Counted from the stretch's first letter, positions 16,878 to 26,665 are shown. The stretch: DNA of 64,000 bases from Pseudomonas folii (GCF_014357575.1 NZ_JACONW010000001.1:57804-121803), one strand, 5' to 3'. A program made the numbers and translations. Notes: a model not told the origin generated them from the sequence alone.

Positions 16878-17396
16878 ATGAGCCGTATCATTCTGAGCTC
16901 TCTAGACCGGGCGCAACGGGAAGTTCTGCCGCTCGATCTTGCGCTTTACCATGCCGCACGGGACTACCCCGGCGGTGCCGCAGCCATCGCCGCCACCACC
17001 GGCCGGAATGCGACCACACTGCAGCACAAGCTTTCCCCAACTCACCCAAGCCACACGGTGAACATTCAAGAGTTCGGCGAGATTCTGGAGCTGACCAAGG
17101 ATCGCCGCATTCTGGATGCGGTGCATGCGTTGGTTGGTGACACGACATGGCAGGAGCTGGCTGAGGCCTATACCAACGACATGCCCGAGACGTTGACCAC
17201 CGGGATTGCCGAGTACTTCCGGCAGGTGGCGGATCTGGCGGATACCTGGGCCAAGAGCATTGGCGACGGGATTGTTTCCGATGAGGAACTCGCCGCGATT
17301 CGCCTGCAGGTGTTTCGTGGGATTCAGGGGTTGCTGGGGTTGTTCAACCGCGCCACATATGTCAACCAGACGACGCGGGGTGTTGATCGTGGCTGA
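16878..17396 (+). CDS. CII-like phage regulatory protein (CP76 family)
   Basis: 172 residues resembling the phage CII/CP76 family: DLALYHAARDYPGGAAAIAATTGRNATTLQHKLSP is a helix-turn-helix, followed by helical HTVNIQEFGEILELTKDRRILDAVHALV. Such proteins act on the lysis-lysogeny decision by activating repressor transcription, an activity not shown here. AAGGA precedes the ATG. Confidence 0.82.
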   Translation: MSRIILSSLDRAQREVLPLDLALYHAARDYPGGAAAIAATTGRNATTLQHKLSPTHPSHTVNIQEFGEILELTKDRRILDAVHALVGDTTWQELAEAYTNDMPETLTTGIAEYFRQVADLADTWAKSIGDGIVSDEELAAIRLQVFRGIQGLLGLFNRATYVNQTTRGVDRG

Positions 17397-17616
17397 CATT
17401 GCTGACTTCGCAAATGACCTGGTGCAAGAGAGTATCGATCAGGCGCTCGCTGCACGCAACGCCGCTAAACCTGCATTGGTGGCGTATTCGTTTCTATTCT
17501 GTGAAAACTGCGATAGCCCAATCCCCGAGGGACGGCGTTTAGCTGTTCCTGGCTGCACGCAATGCGTGAGCTGCCAAGAGGTAGAGGAGATCATGGAGGC
17601 CATCCATGCTCGATGA
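17389..17616 (+). CDS. TraR/DksA-type zinc-finger protein
   Basis: 75 residues with a GTG start. Helical N-terminus with DIADFANDLVQESIDQAL, then a C4 zinc finger, FCENC and CTQC around PIPEGRRLAVPG. Short TraR-like proteins bind in the RNA polymerase secondary channel. Overlaps cII by 8 bases and the next gene by 11. Confidence 0.88.
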   Translation: MADIADFANDLVQESIDQALAARNAAKPALVAYSFLFCENCDSPIPEGRRLAVPGCTQCVSCQEVEEIMEAIHAR

Positions 17617-19825
17617 AGTGTTGGGGCAATTCACGGGCTACGGCCTTGAGCCTGCGCAGCCGCTGGTGTTTGGCAAGCTGACCCGGTGTAAGACTTCGCA
17701 AGACAAGGGCAAGGAAAAGAACGGTTGGTATGTCGTCCATGAACAGCACACGGAGAAAGGCGAGACGCTGATCTTCGGTGCGTTCGGTGACTGGCGTTCG
17801 GGCGAGTCTCAGAAGATCAAGGTCCAGGCTGGTCGGATGTCGCCTGAAGAGCGTGAGGTTATGCGCGCTCGACAGGAAGAGGCCAAGCGCCGGGCGGCTG
17901 AGATATCGGCCAACGCGGCACGTCGCGCGGCCAAGCGAGCGGCCGGTATGTTCAAGCGCATGCCGGAGAAGGGCCGTAGCGACTATCTGGACCGAAAGCA
18001 GATTGTCGGCTTCGGCGTTCGGTATGCGCCGCGCACTGGCGCCTTCCTGGTACCGATGAGCAATGTGCGGGACGAGATTGTCGGCTTGCAGGTGGTGTTC
18101 CCGACCAAGCAAGAGGACACCGGGCGGGACAAATCCTATTGGCCTTACGGCATGTCTAAAGAGGGTGCTTTCCATCTGATCGGGCCGCACCCGGATCCGG
18201 GCGAACCGGTGCTGGTGTGTGAGGGTTACGCGACCGGCGCAAGCCTGCATATGGCCACGTCATTGACCGTGGCCGTTGCGTTTGATGCGGGCAATTTGCT
18301 GGTGGTTTGCAAGGCCATGCGCGAGCGGTTCGCCGGTTGCCCGCTGATCATCTGCCGGGACGATGATTGGAAGACCACCAAGCCGAATGGCGATGCGTGG
18401 AACCCTGGCGAAGAGAAAGCAAGCAACGCGGCGCTGATTGTCGGTGGTCAGGTGGTTGCGCCGATCTTTTCCAGTGAGCGGGAAGCCAAGTGGACCGACT
18501 TCAATGATCTGCATGTTGCGGAAGGTTTGGAGGCTGTGCGCCGTCAAGTGTTGGCGGTGGTCAAGCCCCCGGCCGCTGGTGGTTGGAAGGATCTGCTGGC
18601 ACGCAGCGAAAGCGGCGCGCTGATTGCGCACATGCAGAATGTCGAGTTGATCCTGGCCAACGATGAGCGTTGGGCCGGGGTGATCAGCTACAGCGCTTTC
18701 AGTTCGAAGATCGTGAAGCTGCGTGCGGCGCCTTATGGCGGCGGCACGGGCGATTGGGCGGACATTGATGATGTGCGGGTGATGAAGTGGCTCGCGCAGC
18801 AGTACAACTTGCGGGTCAAGGCCTCGCATGTGATCGAGGCGGTGAGTGTGGTTGCGCATGACCATGCGTTTCATCCAGTGCGCCAGTATCTGCGCAAGCT
18901 GCAGTGGGATCAGGTGCCTCGGCTTGAAAGTTGGCTTACCGATGTCATGGGCGTGAAGGCCACCGATTACTCGTCGAAGGTCGGCAAGCGCTGGATGTTG
19001 TCGGCCGTGGCTCGGGTGATGAAGCCGGGTTGCAAGGCTGACTCGGTGATGATTCTCGAAGGTGCGCAGGGCGCTGGTAAGTCGACCGCGATGAGCATCC
19101 TCGGCGGCGAGTGGTTCATGGATACGCCGTTTGCGCTGGGCGACAAGGACGGCTTTCAGGCGATCCGGGGCAAGTGGATCGTTGAGCTGGGGGAGCTGGA
19201 CAGCTTCAACAAGGCTGAGAGTACGAAGGCCAAGCAGTTCTTTTCGGCATCCACCGACACTTATCGCGAGAGCTACGGCCGCAGAACGATGGACGTGCCA
19301 CGCCAGTGTGTTTTCGTGGGGACGACCAACCAAGACGAGTATCTGAAGGATGCCACCGGTAACCGGCGTTACTGGCCGGTTGCGTGTACCAAGGTGGATC
19401 TGGATCTGCTGCGTTCGATGCGCGATCAGCTGTGGGCTGAGGCGTTGTTCTGCTACGACGCGGGCGACCTCTGGTGGGTGACGCTTGATGAGGCGACAAT
19501 GTTCGGCGAAGAGCAGGACGAGCGTTTTGTTGTGGATGAATGGGAAGGGCCGATTCTGACCTGGTTGGAAGAGTCGCAGATAGGTGAGACCACCACTGGG
19601 AGCGAGGTGCTGGCCAATGCCCTTAAGTTGGACTTTGGGCATTGGGGCAAACCTGAGCAGATGCGCGTCGGCGCGATCATGCATCGGTTGGGTTGGCGGC
19701 GGGTGCGGTTGCCTGCATTGGTGAAGAGCGGGCAGCGGCCTTGGGCTTACAAGAAGCCGGCAGGGTGGGGCGGTGCTTCGGCGTTGCAGCGCGAAGCGTT
19801 TGAAGAGCCTTGCTTCGATGATTAA
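17606..19825 (+). CDS. TOPRIM primase-like / VapE helicase-type replication protein
   Basis: 739 residues. N-terminal region with a charged coiled segment (about 90-120), a TOPRIM-like domain at about 195-290 (VLVCEGYATGASLH, LIICRDDDW), and a VapE-type P-loop ATPase C-terminal half: LEGAQGAGKSTAMSIL (Walker A, about 482-497), KWIVELGELDSF (Walker B), VFVGTTNQDEYL and NRRYWPV. This is the usual primase-helicase of phages without a separate DnaB helper, and it would start prophage DNA replication. The antisense strand is open for long stretches, but only as a shadow. Confidence 0.9.
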   Translation: MLDEVLGQFTGYGLEPAQPLVFGKLTRCKTSQDKGKEKNGWYVVHEQHTEKGETLIFGAFGDWRSGESQKIKVQAGRMSPEEREVMRARQEEAKRRAAEISANAARRAAKRAAGMFKRMPEKGRSDYLDRKQIVGFGVRYAPRTGAFLVPMSNVRDEIVGLQVVFPTKQEDTGRDKSYWPYGMSKEGAFHLIGPHPDPGEPVLVCEGYATGASLHMATSLTVAVAFDAGNLLVVCKAMRERFAGCPLIICRDDDWKTTKPNGDAWNPGEEKASNAALIVGGQVVAPIFSSEREAKWTDFNDLHVAEGLEAVRRQVLAVVKPPAAGGWKDLLARSESGALIAHMQNVELILANDERWAGVISYSAFSSKIVKLRAAPYGGGTGDWADIDDVRVMKWLAQQYNLRVKASHVIEAVSVVAHDHAFHPVRQYLRKLQWDQVPRLESWLTDVMGVKATDYSSKVGKRWMLSAVARVMKPGCKADSVMILEGAQGAGKSTAMSILGGEWFMDTPFALGDKDGFQAIRGKWIVELGELDSFNKAESTKAKQFFSASTDTYRESYGRRTMDVPRQCVFVGTTNQDEYLKDATGNRRYWPVACTKVDLDLLRSMRDQLWAEALFCYDAGDLWWVTLDEATMFGEEQDERFVVDEWEGPILTWLEESQIGETTTGSEVLANALKLDFGHWGKPEQMRVGAIMHRLGWRRVRLPALVKSGQRPWAYKKPAGWGGASALQREAFEEPCFDD

Positions 19826-20177
19826 GGAGATCGATTCGCTGCTTCGGTTGTGGGCGCAGGAGCTGCATTCAGAACATTCGAAAGGAGGGCTGGCTGGGGG
19901 AAATATGGTTGCCATGATGATGGAGAGCAACGGGCAACTGATCAGGGGGCGGCGTGCTTTCCGTGCGCCGCTGGAGAGTTCGTTGGACATTGAGCTGATC
20001 GTGACCAAGCACCTCGCGCCGGAGCTGGTGACGGTGGTGCGTGAGCATTACTGCACGCTCGATGTGGATATGCGCTTGCGGTATGCCCACTGCGGTTGTG
20101 GTCGCGACACGTACTACCAGCGCTTGCATGATGCGCATCTGCAGATCTTCGGCGTGATGATGGGGCTGGCTGCGTGA
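19818..20177 (+). CDS. Q-like late regulator (probable antiterminator)
   Basis: 119 residues. The ATG overlaps the replication gene's stop (ATGATTAA). The C-terminal part (HCGCGRDTYYQRLHDAHLQIFGVMMG) resembles the sigma-region-4-like helix-turn-helix that ends phage Q-type and related late regulators. The role is supported by position: it is the last early gene, followed by a structured non-coding stretch, a terminator and the lysis/late operon. It could instead be another phage regulatory family. Confidence 0.6.
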   Translation: MIKEIDSLLRLWAQELHSEHSKGGLAGGNMVAMMMESNGQLIRGRRAFRAPLESSLDIELIVTKHLAPELVTVVREHYCTLDVDMRLRYAHCGCGRDTYYQRLHDAHLQIFGVMMGLAA

Positions 20178-20706
20178 CCCCAAGCATCCTTCCGGTTGTG
20201 GTTGTCCCACTGGCCCGTATTGTCTTGCTGCGTTTTGATGCAGTGGGACAGGTGCGGGCCTTGTCGTTGTTGGGTTGTCCCACCGTCCCGCCTAGTCGTG
20301 CCTCCCGCCCGTGTGAGCGTAGCGGGCAAGCAGTACGCGCTTACGCGCGAACGCGTGTTCTTTAAATTTCTTCCTTTACACGAGAAAGTAGAAAGATAAG
20401 TAGGACAGTGGGGCGAAGCCCCGAAGTCAGGCGCTCTCAGGCGTCCCACTTCGATTCTGAAAAGTGGGACGTATGGGACACCGCCGCAAAAACAGAATGC
20501 CGTGGTGGTGTATTCGCCGACATTCGCTAGGCGTTCACCCTGCGTTGCCCACTTATTCACCAGGTGGCATTAAAACAGGGTTGCTGCCACCGGAATCGAC
20601 CTGTAAAAAGTAGTCATCTTCGATAGGTGCGACCGCAGAGAGCGGCAGGCACCACACCACCAAACCCGGCCATTGCGCCGGGTTTTTTGCGTTCATGGGG
20701 TAGGCG
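20178..20706 (+). other. Structured non-coding region before the late genes (pR'/tR'-like)
   Basis: 529 bases without a convincing gene. It holds an inverted repeat tgtcccactg (20,203) / cagtgggaca (20,241), more tgtccc words near 20,276, and a 10-bp hairpin cgtcccactt (20,442) / aagtgggacg (20,462). A 47-codon frame at 20,474 is possible but unsupported. It ends in the terminator listed next. The likely role is late promoter, antiterminator loading site and leader RNA. Confidence 0.55.
20663..20689 (+). terminator. Intrinsic terminator just before the holin gene
   Basis: Stem aacccggc / gccgggtt, 6-base loop, then tttt. Placed like lambda tR', between the Q-like gene and the lysis gene. Confidence 0.85.
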
Positions 20707-21051
20707 ATGACAAGCGAGCAACAAGCACTGGCAGAAATGCCGATCTGGTTAGTGATCGTCCTGGCTCTGGTCGGTGGCGTATCGGGGGAGATGTGGCGAG
20801 CAGACAAGGATGGGGCGCGGGGCTGGGCGTTGTTGCGCAGGTTGGCGCTTCGGTCGGGTGCCTGCATTGTCTGCGGGGTGACGGCGATGATGTTGATGAT
20901 CGCGGCGGGTATGTCGCTTTGGACTGCGGGCGCCTTGGGTTGCCTCACCGCGATGGCGGGCGCGGATGTTGCCATCGGCTTGTACGAACGCTGGGCTGCC
21001 AAGCGGCTTGGCGTGTGCGATGTTCCGCCGAATGGCGGCGGGTCAGCCTGA
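20707..21051 (+). CDS. Phage holin-like membrane protein
   Basis: 114 residues with membrane segments at about 12-28 (MPIWLVIVLALVGGVSG), 48-68 (ACIVCGVTAMMLMIAAG) and 72-92, a short N-terminus and a polar C-terminus. Length and layout fit class I holins that permeabilise the inner membrane so the endolysin can act. Note that it is split from the endolysin by the whole structural region. Confidence 0.75.
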   Translation: MTSEQQALAEMPIWLVIVLALVGGVSGEMWRADKDGARGWALLRRLALRSGACIVCGVTAMMLMIAAGMSLWTAGALGCLTAMAGADVAIGLYERWAAKRLGVCDVPPNGGGSA

Positions 21052-21196
21052 AACCGTCGGGGACCCTAGGGTTATTCGGAGGGTACGGGGTCGCAAACCC
21101 GCGGGAAAGCGTTAGCGGCTGAGTTCCCAGCTTACTGAAATTCAATCCATTGAAATTGAAAGGTTTCCATTGAAAAGCCGTTGAAAAGGAGGGCTT

Positions 21197-21799
21197 ATGA
21201 CAGAACCAATGTACCTGTCAAAGAGCGCCTTCGCGGCTCGGATTGGCAGGGCACCCAGCTACATCACCTGGTTGAAAAACAACGACCGACTTGTGCTGAG
21301 CGCCGACGGTAAGCAGGTCGATGTAGTGGCCAGCGAAGCATTGATTCTAGACACCGCTGACCCCAGCAAGGCCGCCGTCGCGGATCGCCACCACCAAGAC
21401 CGGGTCCAGCGAGACGTTTACAGCCAGCTCTCCAGCCATGTCGAGCCGACTGCAACGGCTGCGCCGCCGCTCGCGTTAACCCCTGCGGGGCAGCTCCCGG
21501 ATTTCCAAAAGGCACGCGCACTGCGTGAGCACAACCTGGCACAGCTCGCCGAGATCGAATTACACAAAGCAAAGGGATCGCTGGTCGCCATGACTGCGGT
21601 CAAGGACGGTGCCTTCAACGCCGGGCGCATGCTGCGCGATCAATTGCTGGGCATGCCTCCGCAACTAGCACCCGAGCTGGCGTCCCTGACCGACCCTTGG
21701 GAAATCGAGAAGCACCTGACGGCGGCCATTCGCCGTTGCCTCGAAGACGCAGAACGCATGTCGTCTGCTGACCTTGAACATGCACTGACCACGAGTTAA
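21197..21799 (+). CDS. Terminase small subunit (Nu1-like)
   Basis: 200 residues. N-terminal winged-helix-like DNA-binding part (YLSKSAFAARIGRAPSYITWLKNN), and a later helical section (ALREHNLAQLAEIELHKAKGSLV) typical of Nu1/DUF1441 proteins. It recognises the packaging site and recruits the large subunit. AAAGGAGG lies before the ATG. Confidence 0.85.
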   Translation: MTEPMYLSKSAFAARIGRAPSYITWLKNNDRLVLSADGKQVDVVASEALILDTADPSKAAVADRHHQDRVQRDVYSQLSSHVEPTATAAPPLALTPAGQLPDFQKARALREHNLAQLAEIELHKAKGSLVAMTAVKDGAFNAGRMLRDQLLGMPPQLAPELASLTDPWEIEKHLTAAIRRCLEDAERMSSADLEHALTTS

Positions 21800-21803
21800 G
21801 CCT

Positions 21804-23825
21804 ATGACCCCGGAAATTCCTGACGGTGCAGAGGTGTACCGTGAGGCGTATTTCCGTGGACTGAAGCCAGACCCGGATGTCTGGATCGATCAGTGGGCCG
21901 ACGAATACATGCGGATCCCGCGTGATACCGGCGCTGCTGAACCCGGCAAGTACCGCACCTCGCGTACCCCGTATGCCCGCGAGCCAATGCGATGCCTGTC
22001 ACCGGCTCATCCCTGCAAGCGCGTCGTCACGATGGTGGCCTCGCAGTTGATGAAGACCCAGATCGCGCTGAACTGGATCGGCGGCCTGATCCATATGGCA
22101 CCGTCAAACATTCTGACCTTGCTGCCTAGTCTTGGTCTGGCCAAACGGGTTTCGTCGCGGATCGGCAAGACAATCAAGGCCACGCCGGTGCTGCGCGAGC
22201 GTGTCGCATCGAGCCGTTCTCGCGATTCGCGTAACACCATGGACACCAAAGAGTTTGAGGGTGGCTCGTTGTACGTGACCACCGCTGGATCGGCGGCCAA
22301 CCTGTCCGAGCTTTCGGCACGTTACGTTTATGGCGACGAGATCGACCGCTGGGAAGTGGACATCGGCGAAGAGGGCGACCCGATTGAACTTGCGGAAACC
22401 CGGGGCAGTACGTTTGGCCGCAATGCCAAGTTCTACTTCTCCAGCTCCCCGACGATCAAGGGCGCTTCGCGGATCTCTGACCTATTCGAAGGTAGCGATC
22501 AACGTTACTACTACGTGCCGTGTCCGACCTGCGGTCACATGCAGGTTCTGGAGTGGGAACGACTGCACTACTCGAAGGATTTCAGCGTTGTGCATTATCA
22601 GTGCGCTGGCCCTGAATGTGATGTGCTGATCGAGGAGTACCACAAGGGCGAGATGCTTGGGCAAGGCGAGTGGCGCAGCCATTCTGAGGGCGACGGGGAG
22701 ACTGTCGGCTTCCACCTCAATGCGCTGTATTCACCGCTGGGCTGGATGGATTGGAAATCACTGGCAAAGCAGTTTGAGAAGGCCAAGAAAGCCCAGGCTA
22801 AAGGTGATCTTGAACCCATGCAGGTGTTTTACAACACCCGTCTGGCTAAGGTTTGGGACAGCGCACAAGAGCAAACCAAAGCTACCGTGCTGAAAGAGCG
22901 GGCGCGTCTGGAAGGCTTCACGCTCGGCTCGCTTCCGGCCGCTGTGCTGATGATCACCGGTGCCGTCGACGTGCAAGCCAATCGCCTGGAGTTCATGGCC
23001 ATGGGCTGGGGCGTCGGCATGGAGCGTTGGGTTGTTGACTATCAGATCGTCTCTGGCGACCCCGCTGATGAACGTACATGGGCGGCTCTGGATGAGTTAC
23101 TCAAGGCTAAGTACCGCCATCCGTGCGGCGTCGGGCTTGGCATCCTAGCGGTCGCCGTCGACTCTGGCGGTCACCACACCGATGAGGTTTACCAGTTTTG
23201 CCGTGTTCGTCGTTGGCGCAATGTGTTCGCCATTAAAGGGGCGAGCAAGCCCGGCAAGCCCGTCATTGCTCAGCGGCCTTCAATGGTCGACGTGACCTGG
23301 AAGGGCCAGACCGAGCGCAACGGTGCTGAGCTGTGGTTTGTCGGTACCGACACGGCAAAGGACTGGATATACAACCGTTACCCGTTTGAATCTGGCCCGG
23401 GTGCGCTGCACTTTGCCAACGACCTGCCGGATGACTTCTTTGACCAGTGTGTGGCAGAGCGCAAAGTCGCCCGCTATGTACGTGGCCACAAGCGTATCGA
23501 ATGGGTCAAGGGGAAGGCAGAGCGCAACGAAGCACTCGACCTGATGGTGTATTGCCTGGCGATGGCTCATTACCTCGGCCTGAATCGCTACAAGGAACAC
23601 GACTGGGAGCGGGTGCGACAAGCCCTCGCGCAGACCGGCTTATTCGACGATGCGTTGGGCATCAAGCCGGTTCAAGGCGAGCGTGTCACCAGTCCCCAGC
23701 AATCAGTACCAGTTGTTGCTTCACAGTCCGATCCGCAACCTGCTGCCCCTGTCGTTCAACCACGGCCAGCAGCACCGCCACCTCAACGCCGCAGCTCAAC
23801 AAGCGGTTACCTGAAGAGACGCTGA
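21804..23825 (+). CDS. Terminase large subunit, GpA family
   Basis: 673 residues (lambda GpA 641). N-terminal ATPase with SQLMKTQIALNWIG in place of a classic Walker A (usual for GpA) and YVYGDEIDRWEVD as Walker B. The C-terminal nuclease half includes GAVDVQANRLEFMAMGWG and VAVDSGGHHTDEVYQF. CPTCGHMQVLEW and CAGPEC give the zinc-finger-like pairs seen in the family. It cuts concatemers and pumps DNA into the prohead. Confidence 0.95.
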   Translation: MTPEIPDGAEVYREAYFRGLKPDPDVWIDQWADEYMRIPRDTGAAEPGKYRTSRTPYAREPMRCLSPAHPCKRVVTMVASQLMKTQIALNWIGGLIHMAPSNILTLLPSLGLAKRVSSRIGKTIKATPVLRERVASSRSRDSRNTMDTKEFEGGSLYVTTAGSAANLSELSARYVYGDEIDRWEVDIGEEGDPIELAETRGSTFGRNAKFYFSSSPTIKGASRISDLFEGSDQRYYYVPCPTCGHMQVLEWERLHYSKDFSVVHYQCAGPECDVLIEEYHKGEMLGQGEWRSHSEGDGETVGFHLNALYSPLGWMDWKSLAKQFEKAKKAQAKGDLEPMQVFYNTRLAKVWDSAQEQTKATVLKERARLEGFTLGSLPAAVLMITGAVDVQANRLEFMAMGWGVGMERWVVDYQIVSGDPADERTWAALDELLKAKYRHPCGVGLGILAVAVDSGGHHTDEVYQFCRVRRWRNVFAIKGASKPGKPVIAQRPSMVDVTWKGQTERNGAELWFVGTDTAKDWIYNRYPFESGPGALHFANDLPDDFFDQCVAERKVARYVRGHKRIEWVKGKAERNEALDLMVYCLAMAHYLGLNRYKEHDWERVRQALAQTGLFDDALGIKPVQGERVTSPQQSVPVVASQSDPQPAAPVVQPRPAAPPPQRRSSTSGYLKRR

Positions 23826-23826
23826 T

Positions 23827-24033
23827 ATGTCATTTACCCAGAAGCACCTCGACGCGGTTGAGGCGGCCATTGCTCGCGGTGAAAAAACCGTCCGCTATAC
23901 CGACCGCACTGTTGAATACCGCACGGTTGACGAGCTGCTCAAGGCTCGTGAAGAGATTCGCTCGTCGCTGGTTAATGCTGCCGGTCCGCGCTCCCGCGTG
24001 GTTCGGCTGTGTCACGGGGGCAAGGGAATCTGA
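23827..24033 (+). CDS. gpW-like head-tail joining protein
   Basis: 68 residues: LDAVEAAIARGEKTVRYTDRTVEYRTVDELLKAREEI is the gpW fold signature, with a short basic tail. It closes the portal ring below the connector after packaging. The stop codon shares a base with the portal ATG. Confidence 0.9.
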   Translation: MSFTQKHLDAVEAAIARGEKTVRYTDRTVEYRTVDELLKAREEIRSSLVNAAGPRSRVVRLCHGGKGI

Positions 24034-25514
24034 TGGCTCGACACTATCCGACGCTTACCCGTAACGGATTCTTGCTGCCGTCGAACATCAAGGCCAGTTA
24101 CGAAGGTGCCGGAGAGGGCCGTCGATCCACTGGCTGGGATGCTCCCGACAACGGAATCAACAGCATCAACACACCGGCGTTGCGCAATCTGCGTTCACGC
24201 TCCCGGGCAGCGGTCCGCAATGACCCCTATGCCTTCAATGTAATCGACAAGCGCGTCAGCAACCTGATCGGCACAGGCATTACGCCGAGACCGAAAACAG
24301 ACGATGAAGCACTTCGAAAGCTGCAGCAGGAATTGTGGGATGACTGGGTCGATGAAGCTGACGCCGATGAGCGTACCGACTTCTACGGCCTGCAGGCGCT
24401 GATTGCACGCTCGGTGGAAACGTCGGGTGAATGCTTTGTTCGCTTGCGTCCCCGCAGTCTGGAAGAAGGGCTGGCAGTTCCCCTGCAAATGCAGGTGCTG
24501 GCTCCGGAATTTGTCCCGCACGATAAGTTTGAGACCACCCGAAACGGCAACATCATCCGCGCCGGGATCGAGTTCACCCCGGGCGGTAAGCGGGTCGCGT
24601 TCTGGATGTACCTGTCGCACCCTCGAGACTCAACGTCCTTGAACGCCGGTTACAACCAACTGGTGCGCGTACCTGCGGCTCAGGTGCTGCACATCTTTGA
24701 ACCGGTAGAGCCAGGTCAACTACGTGGTGTGCCGCGATTGTCGCCGGTGCTCAAGCGACTGCGAAGTCTGGATAACTACGATGACGCCGTGTTGTTCCGT
24801 CAGGAAGTGGCCAATCTGTTCGCAGGTTTTATCAGCCGACCGGCACCGGACTCGGGACCTGTGCCCAGAGATCCGGTCACCGGCCAACCCTTGAGCCTGG
24901 ACCGGGACGGCTTCACGCCGATGGTCGCGCTCGAACCCGGCACCATGCAGGAGCTGGGGCCGGGCGAGGAGGTGGAGTTTTCCAAACCGCCCGATGCGGG
25001 CAACAACTACCCCGACTTCATGCGGCAGCAACTGATGGCTGCAGCAGCAGGAACCGGCACGCCTTACGAGATCCTCACCGGCGACATGCGCGAGATCAAC
25101 GACCGGGCGTTGCGGGTTGTGCTCAACGAGTTCCGGCGTCGCTTGGAACAGCTTCAGTTCAGCGTCTACGTACACCAGCTGTGCCGTCCTGTGCGGGCAG
25201 CGTGGATGGATATGGCCGTGCTCTCGGGCGCGCTGGTTCTAGCCGATTACGCCAAGCGTCGTCGCGAATACCTGCGCACACGTTGGGTGCCGCAAGGCTG
25301 GGCTTACATCCAGCCGGTGCAAGACGTTCAGGCACGGCAGATGGAAGTGCGGGCGGGCTTTGCTTCACGTAGCGAGATGGTCCTGCGCACCGGCTACGAC
25401 GCCGAAACAGTCGATGCGGAAAATGCTGCTGACCTTCAACGGGCCACAGACCTCGGCCTCAATTACAGCACTCTCGACGCCTTAGTTGTTGTCGACGAGA
25501 AGGAGCAACCATGA
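24033..25514 (+). CDS. Portal protein, lambda gpB family
   Basis: 493 residues. Family motifs are LRSRSRAAVRNDPYAFNVIDK near 55-75, HIFEPVEPGQLRGVPRLSPV near 225, and GTPYEILTGDMREINDRALRVVLNEFRR near 345. Forms the dodecameric DNA entry channel at one capsid vertex. Start 24033 is chosen because it gives RHYPTLTRN directly after the gpW stop. Confidence 0.95.
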   Translation: MARHYPTLTRNGFLLPSNIKASYEGAGEGRRSTGWDAPDNGINSINTPALRNLRSRSRAAVRNDPYAFNVIDKRVSNLIGTGITPRPKTDDEALRKLQQELWDDWVDEADADERTDFYGLQALIARSVETSGECFVRLRPRSLEEGLAVPLQMQVLAPEFVPHDKFETTRNGNIIRAGIEFTPGGKRVAFWMYLSHPRDSTSLNAGYNQLVRVPAAQVLHIFEPVEPGQLRGVPRLSPVLKRLRSLDNYDDAVLFRQEVANLFAGFISRPAPDSGPVPRDPVTGQPLSLDRDGFTPMVALEPGTMQELGPGEEVEFSKPPDAGNNYPDFMRQQLMAAAAGTGTPYEILTGDMREINDRALRVVLNEFRRRLEQLQFSVYVHQLCRPVRAAWMDMAVLSGALVLADYAKRRREYLRTRWVPQGWAYIQPVQDVQARQMEVRAGFASRSEMVLRTGYDAETVDAENAADLQRATDLGLNYSTLDALVVVDEKEQP

Positions 25515-26665
25515 GTAAGAAAGCGCGACCACGCGTTTATAACCGGGCGGGCAAACAAGTCCAAGTGCAAGACAAAAGCTGGTATGCCGTGCAGGCCGAA
25601 GGCGAAGCCGCCGCACGGGTGATCGAGGTATTCGTGTACGGCGAGATCGGTACCTGGGGTATCACCGCTAATCAGTTTGTGCAGGATCTGCGCGCCATGG
25701 ATGACGGCACGTCACCAGTGATTGTTGCGTTCAACAGCATTGGTGGTGACCTCTTCGACGGCTTGGCCATTCATAACGCATTGTCACGGCTGGGTGAGCG
25801 TTGCACCGGCCGTGTCGATGCGCTGGCCGCAAGTGCTGCCAGCGTTGCAGTGTGCGGCGCGCACCGTGTGGTCATCGCCTCCAACGCGATGCTGATGATT
25901 CACAACCCATGGACGTATGCGGCTGGAGACGCCGAGGACTTCCGCAAAGTGGCCGACGTGCTCGACCAGACCATGGAGGCGATCATCGCGGCCTACAAGG
26001 CTAAGGCACCTGACATCGATGAGGTCGAACTGCGACGGCTGGTGGCGGCTGAGACCTGGCTGACGGCCAGTGAGGCGGTCGCCTTAGGCCTTGCCGATGA
26101 GGTGGGCGAGGGCGTCAAGGTCAAGGCCTGTTTGGGTCAAGGTTCAGCCTTGCAGCGCTACCAGAATGCTCCGGCTGAACTGCTGGCGCAGTTGGAAGAA
26201 CCGCCCGAGCCGGATCCGGATGTCGAGCCGGTGGATCCACCCTCTACGCCGCCAGTTGTCGACTCGGCCAAGTTAGCGTTGATGATTACTCAGCGGTGCG
26301 CAGAGGAAGGCATTAGTAATCTGGTTGCGCCGTTGGTGAGTTCCACTCAGTTGGCCAGCGAGTCCATCGTCCAGGCGGGGCTTATTCGTGCCAAGGCCGT
26401 GAACGATCTGTGTGTGGCAGCGCGACTGCCTGAATTCAGCGCTGAGTATGTTGAAGCTGGCCTGGATGCAGCCGCCGTCCGGGCGCGCCTGTTCGACAAG
26501 ATTGTCACCAGTGGCAAAGGCTTCGAAATCGACAACAGCTTGCCGTTGGATGATGACCCTGCACCGAAGGTGCAGGCTAAACAACTGGATCAATCCTCAA
26601 TCTGGTCAGCTCGGCAAGCCGCGCAGACAGGTAAACCCCAATCTGCAAAAGGAGCAAGAACATGA
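25511..26665 (+). CDS. Head maturation protease, ClpP/S49-like, with scaffold-like C-terminus
   Basis: 384 residues. ClpP-like domain at about 35-210: FNSIGGDLFDG, the nucleophile Ser in ALAASAASVAVCGA, and His in MLMIHNPWT. After a proline-rich linker (PPEPDPDVEPVDPP), the C-terminal 130 residues are helical and resemble the scaffold region of lambda C/Nu3. An internal ATG at 26280 could give a free scaffold protein, but no good ribosome site is seen there. Overlaps the portal gene by 4 bases. Confidence 0.9.
   Translation: MSKKARPRVYNRAGKQVQVQDKSWYAVQAEGEAAARVIEVFVYGEIGTWGITANQFVQDLRAMDDGTSPVIVAFNSIGGDLFDGLAIHNALSRLGERCTGRVDALAASAASVAVCGAHRVVIASNAMLMIHNPWTYAAGDAEDFRKVADVLDQTMEAIIAAYKAKAPDIDEVELRRLVAAETWLTASEAVALGLADEVGEGVKVKACLGQGSALQRYQNAPAELLAQLEEPPEPDPDVEPVDPPSTPPVVDSAKLALMITQRCAEEGISNLVAPLVSSTQLASESIVQAGLIRAKAVNDLCVAARLPEFSAEYVEAGLDAAAVRARLFDKIVTSGKGFEIDNSLPLDDDPAPKVQAKQLDQSSIWSARQAAQTGKPQSAKGART

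Noticed and set aside
18260..20008. 582-codon open frame on the minus strand inside the replication gene
   Set aside because: Antisense shadow of a high-GC gene with clear TOPRIM and VapE motifs; no ribosome site or family.
20474..20617. 47-codon frame ahead of the holin
   Set aside because: No ribosome site and it overlaps the structured leader; kept only as a remark.
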